A stretch of DNA of 64,000 nucleotides from Paracoccus seriniphilus. GTDB lineage: Bacteria; Pseudomonadota; Alphaproteobacteria; Rhodobacterales; Rhodobacteraceae. The translations under genes were made by a program, and so were the position numbers. Of this stretch, positions 63,141 through 64,000 are shown one piece after another; positions within the stretch are counted from its first letter, which is position 1; each line of letters starts with the position of its first letter. Below the pieces are notes generated by a model that saw nothing but the letters and a program-made list of their open reading frames with translations, searched no databases and was not told where the DNA came from. The stretch lies in contig NZ_CP067129.1 of the NCBI RefSeq assembly GCF_028553745.1, forward strand, positions 850,501 to 914,500, written 5' to 3'.

Positions 63141-64000
63141 ATGAAAACGCTGATCCGAACCTTTGCGCTGGCCGGGATGGCCGCAGCTGTGACACTTGTT
63201 TTGCCGGCAATGGCCCAGTCGCAGGGCGCAGACGCCCCGCCGCCGGCCGTGACCGTGGTGACGCTGAAGGCACAGGATGTCACGCTGACCGCCAGCCTGC
63301 CGGGCCGGGTCGTGGCCTCGGCAGAAGCCGAGGTGCGTCCGCAGGTGGGCGGCTTGATCACCGAGCGTCTCTTCGAAGAGGGCAGTCAGGTCGCCGAGGG
63401 CGATCCTCTGTATCACATCGACCCGCGCAGCTACGAGGCGGCATTGGCTCAGGCCGAGGCCGCCCTTGCACAGGCGCGCGCACAGGCTGACGATGCCAAG
63501 CGCGAGGCGGATCGGGTCATGGAACTGCGTGAACGCCGGGTCGCAAGCCAGCAGACGCTGGACAGCGCGATTGCCGCGCGCGATGCTGCGGACGCCGCCG
63601 TCAAGGCTGCCGAGGCACAGGTGCTGGCCGCGCAGATCAACCTGGATCGCACCACGATCACCTCGCCCATCGATGGCGCGATCGGTCTTGCCCTGGTCAG
63701 CCAGGGTGCCCTGGTGACTGCCGGGCAGGCCACGCCTTTGGCGGTGATCCGACGCATTGACCCGGTGCGTGTGGATGTGACTCAATCCGCAGCCGAGATC
63801 ATCCGCTGGCAGCGCAAGGGTGCCGAAGCCGCGCTGGCACCGGGGGCTGACCGCACCGTGCAGCTGCGGTTGGCCGATGGCTCGGTCTATGAAAATACCG
63901 GATCGCTGACTGCCGCCGAGCCCCATGTCGATGAAACGACCGGAGTGGTGACGCTGCGGATGCAATTCGGCAATCCCGAAGGCCTGTTGCTGCCCGGCAT
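63141..64000 (+). CDS. RND efflux periplasmic adaptor subunit (runs off window)
   Basis: The first 286 codons of an HlyD/AcrA-type membrane-fusion protein. A signal peptide (MKTLIRTFALAGMAAAVTLVLPAMAQ) is followed by ASLPGRVVASAEAEVRPQVGG (lipoyl/barrel-sandwich half), a long alpha-helical hairpin (about 90-155, rich in Ala/Gln heptads), the second lipoyl half ITSPIDGAIGLALVSQG and the start of the beta-barrel. It would join an inner-membrane RND pump to an outer-membrane channel; the pump gene is expected just beyond 64000. Substrate unknown. Its weak upstream site leaves the ATG at 63141 chosen by the signal peptide. Confidence 0.88.
   Translation, partial: MKTLIRTFALAGMAAAVTLVLPAMAQSQGADAPPPAVTVVTLKAQDVTLTASLPGRVVASAEAEVRPQVGGLITERLFEEGSQVAEGDPLYHIDPRSYEAALAQAEAALAQARAQADDAKREADRVMELRERRVASQQTLDSAIAARDAADAAVKAAEAQVLAAQINLDRTTITSPIDGAIGLALVSQGALVTAGQATPLAVIRRIDPVRVDVTQSAAEIIRWQRKGAEAALAPGADRTVQLRLADGSVYENTGSLTAAEPHVDETTGVVTLRMQFGNPEGLLLPG

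Overview
The window looks like chromosomal DNA of a Paracoccus-type alphaproteobacterium (Rhodobacteraceae). The evidence is high G+C coding sequence throughout, an aa3 cytochrome oxidase subunit I (59394-61070) directly downstream of a cytochrome c550 gene (61261-61689) as in Paracoccus denitrificans, and Rhodobacterales-style neighbours (ctaD followed by a DUF2244 gene, a DUF1467 gene after methylmalonyl-CoA epimerase, small family-restricted hypotheticals). Most of the window is ordinary housekeeping sequence with tightly packed, often overlapping genes.

Layout. 1-2275: a minus-strand block with a partial degenerate GGDEF protein, ttcA, yidD, rnpA and rpmH. 2527-4689: an orphan sensor kinase, a frameshifted small gene and tRNA-Arg. 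4698-17906: accessory DNA. Its right part (6153-17906) is an integrated element in the 3' end of tRNA-Asn, bounded by a 17-bp copy of the tRNA end. It carries a McrBC-type restriction system (mcrB 7692-10454, mcrC 6385-7695), a truncated IS5 copy, a complete IS21-family element, a broken DUF3987 gene and a large tyrosine recombinase. Its left part (4698-6152) is the stump of a second, related element whose recombinase N-terminus and attachment region are near-copies of the first, plus IS21 and IS3 relics. 18024-23481: MBL hydrolase, sensor kinase, lon, an HU-like protein and tRNA-Val.

23561-33664 is the most interesting metabolic region: eight minus-strand genes in close succession (flavoprotein reductase, 3-hydroxyacyl/carnitine-type dehydrogenase, SDR, aldehyde dehydrogenase, BKACE/DUF849 enzyme, second SDR, choline-sulfatase-type sulfatase, Rieske oxygenase) downstream of a GlxA-type AraC regulator. 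Together they suggest catabolism of a quaternary ammonium compound, possibly released from a sulfate ester; the exact substrate cannot be read from sequence.

33721-48479 holds a coupled glycosyltransferase-epimerase-CLC operon, a GH25 lipoprotein with a CPBP protease, aspS, a DUF1800/DUF1501 pair, a response regulator, mce and several small conserved genes. 48519-64000 holds ilvN-ilvB, bpt, glnE, a glycosyltransferase with an N-terminal MshEN-like domain, carA, a yqeY-like gene, the ctaD/cycA respiratory genes, lipB, tRNA-Leu, tRNA-Ala and the start of an RND efflux adaptor. No CRISPR array, rRNA or replication origin was seen.
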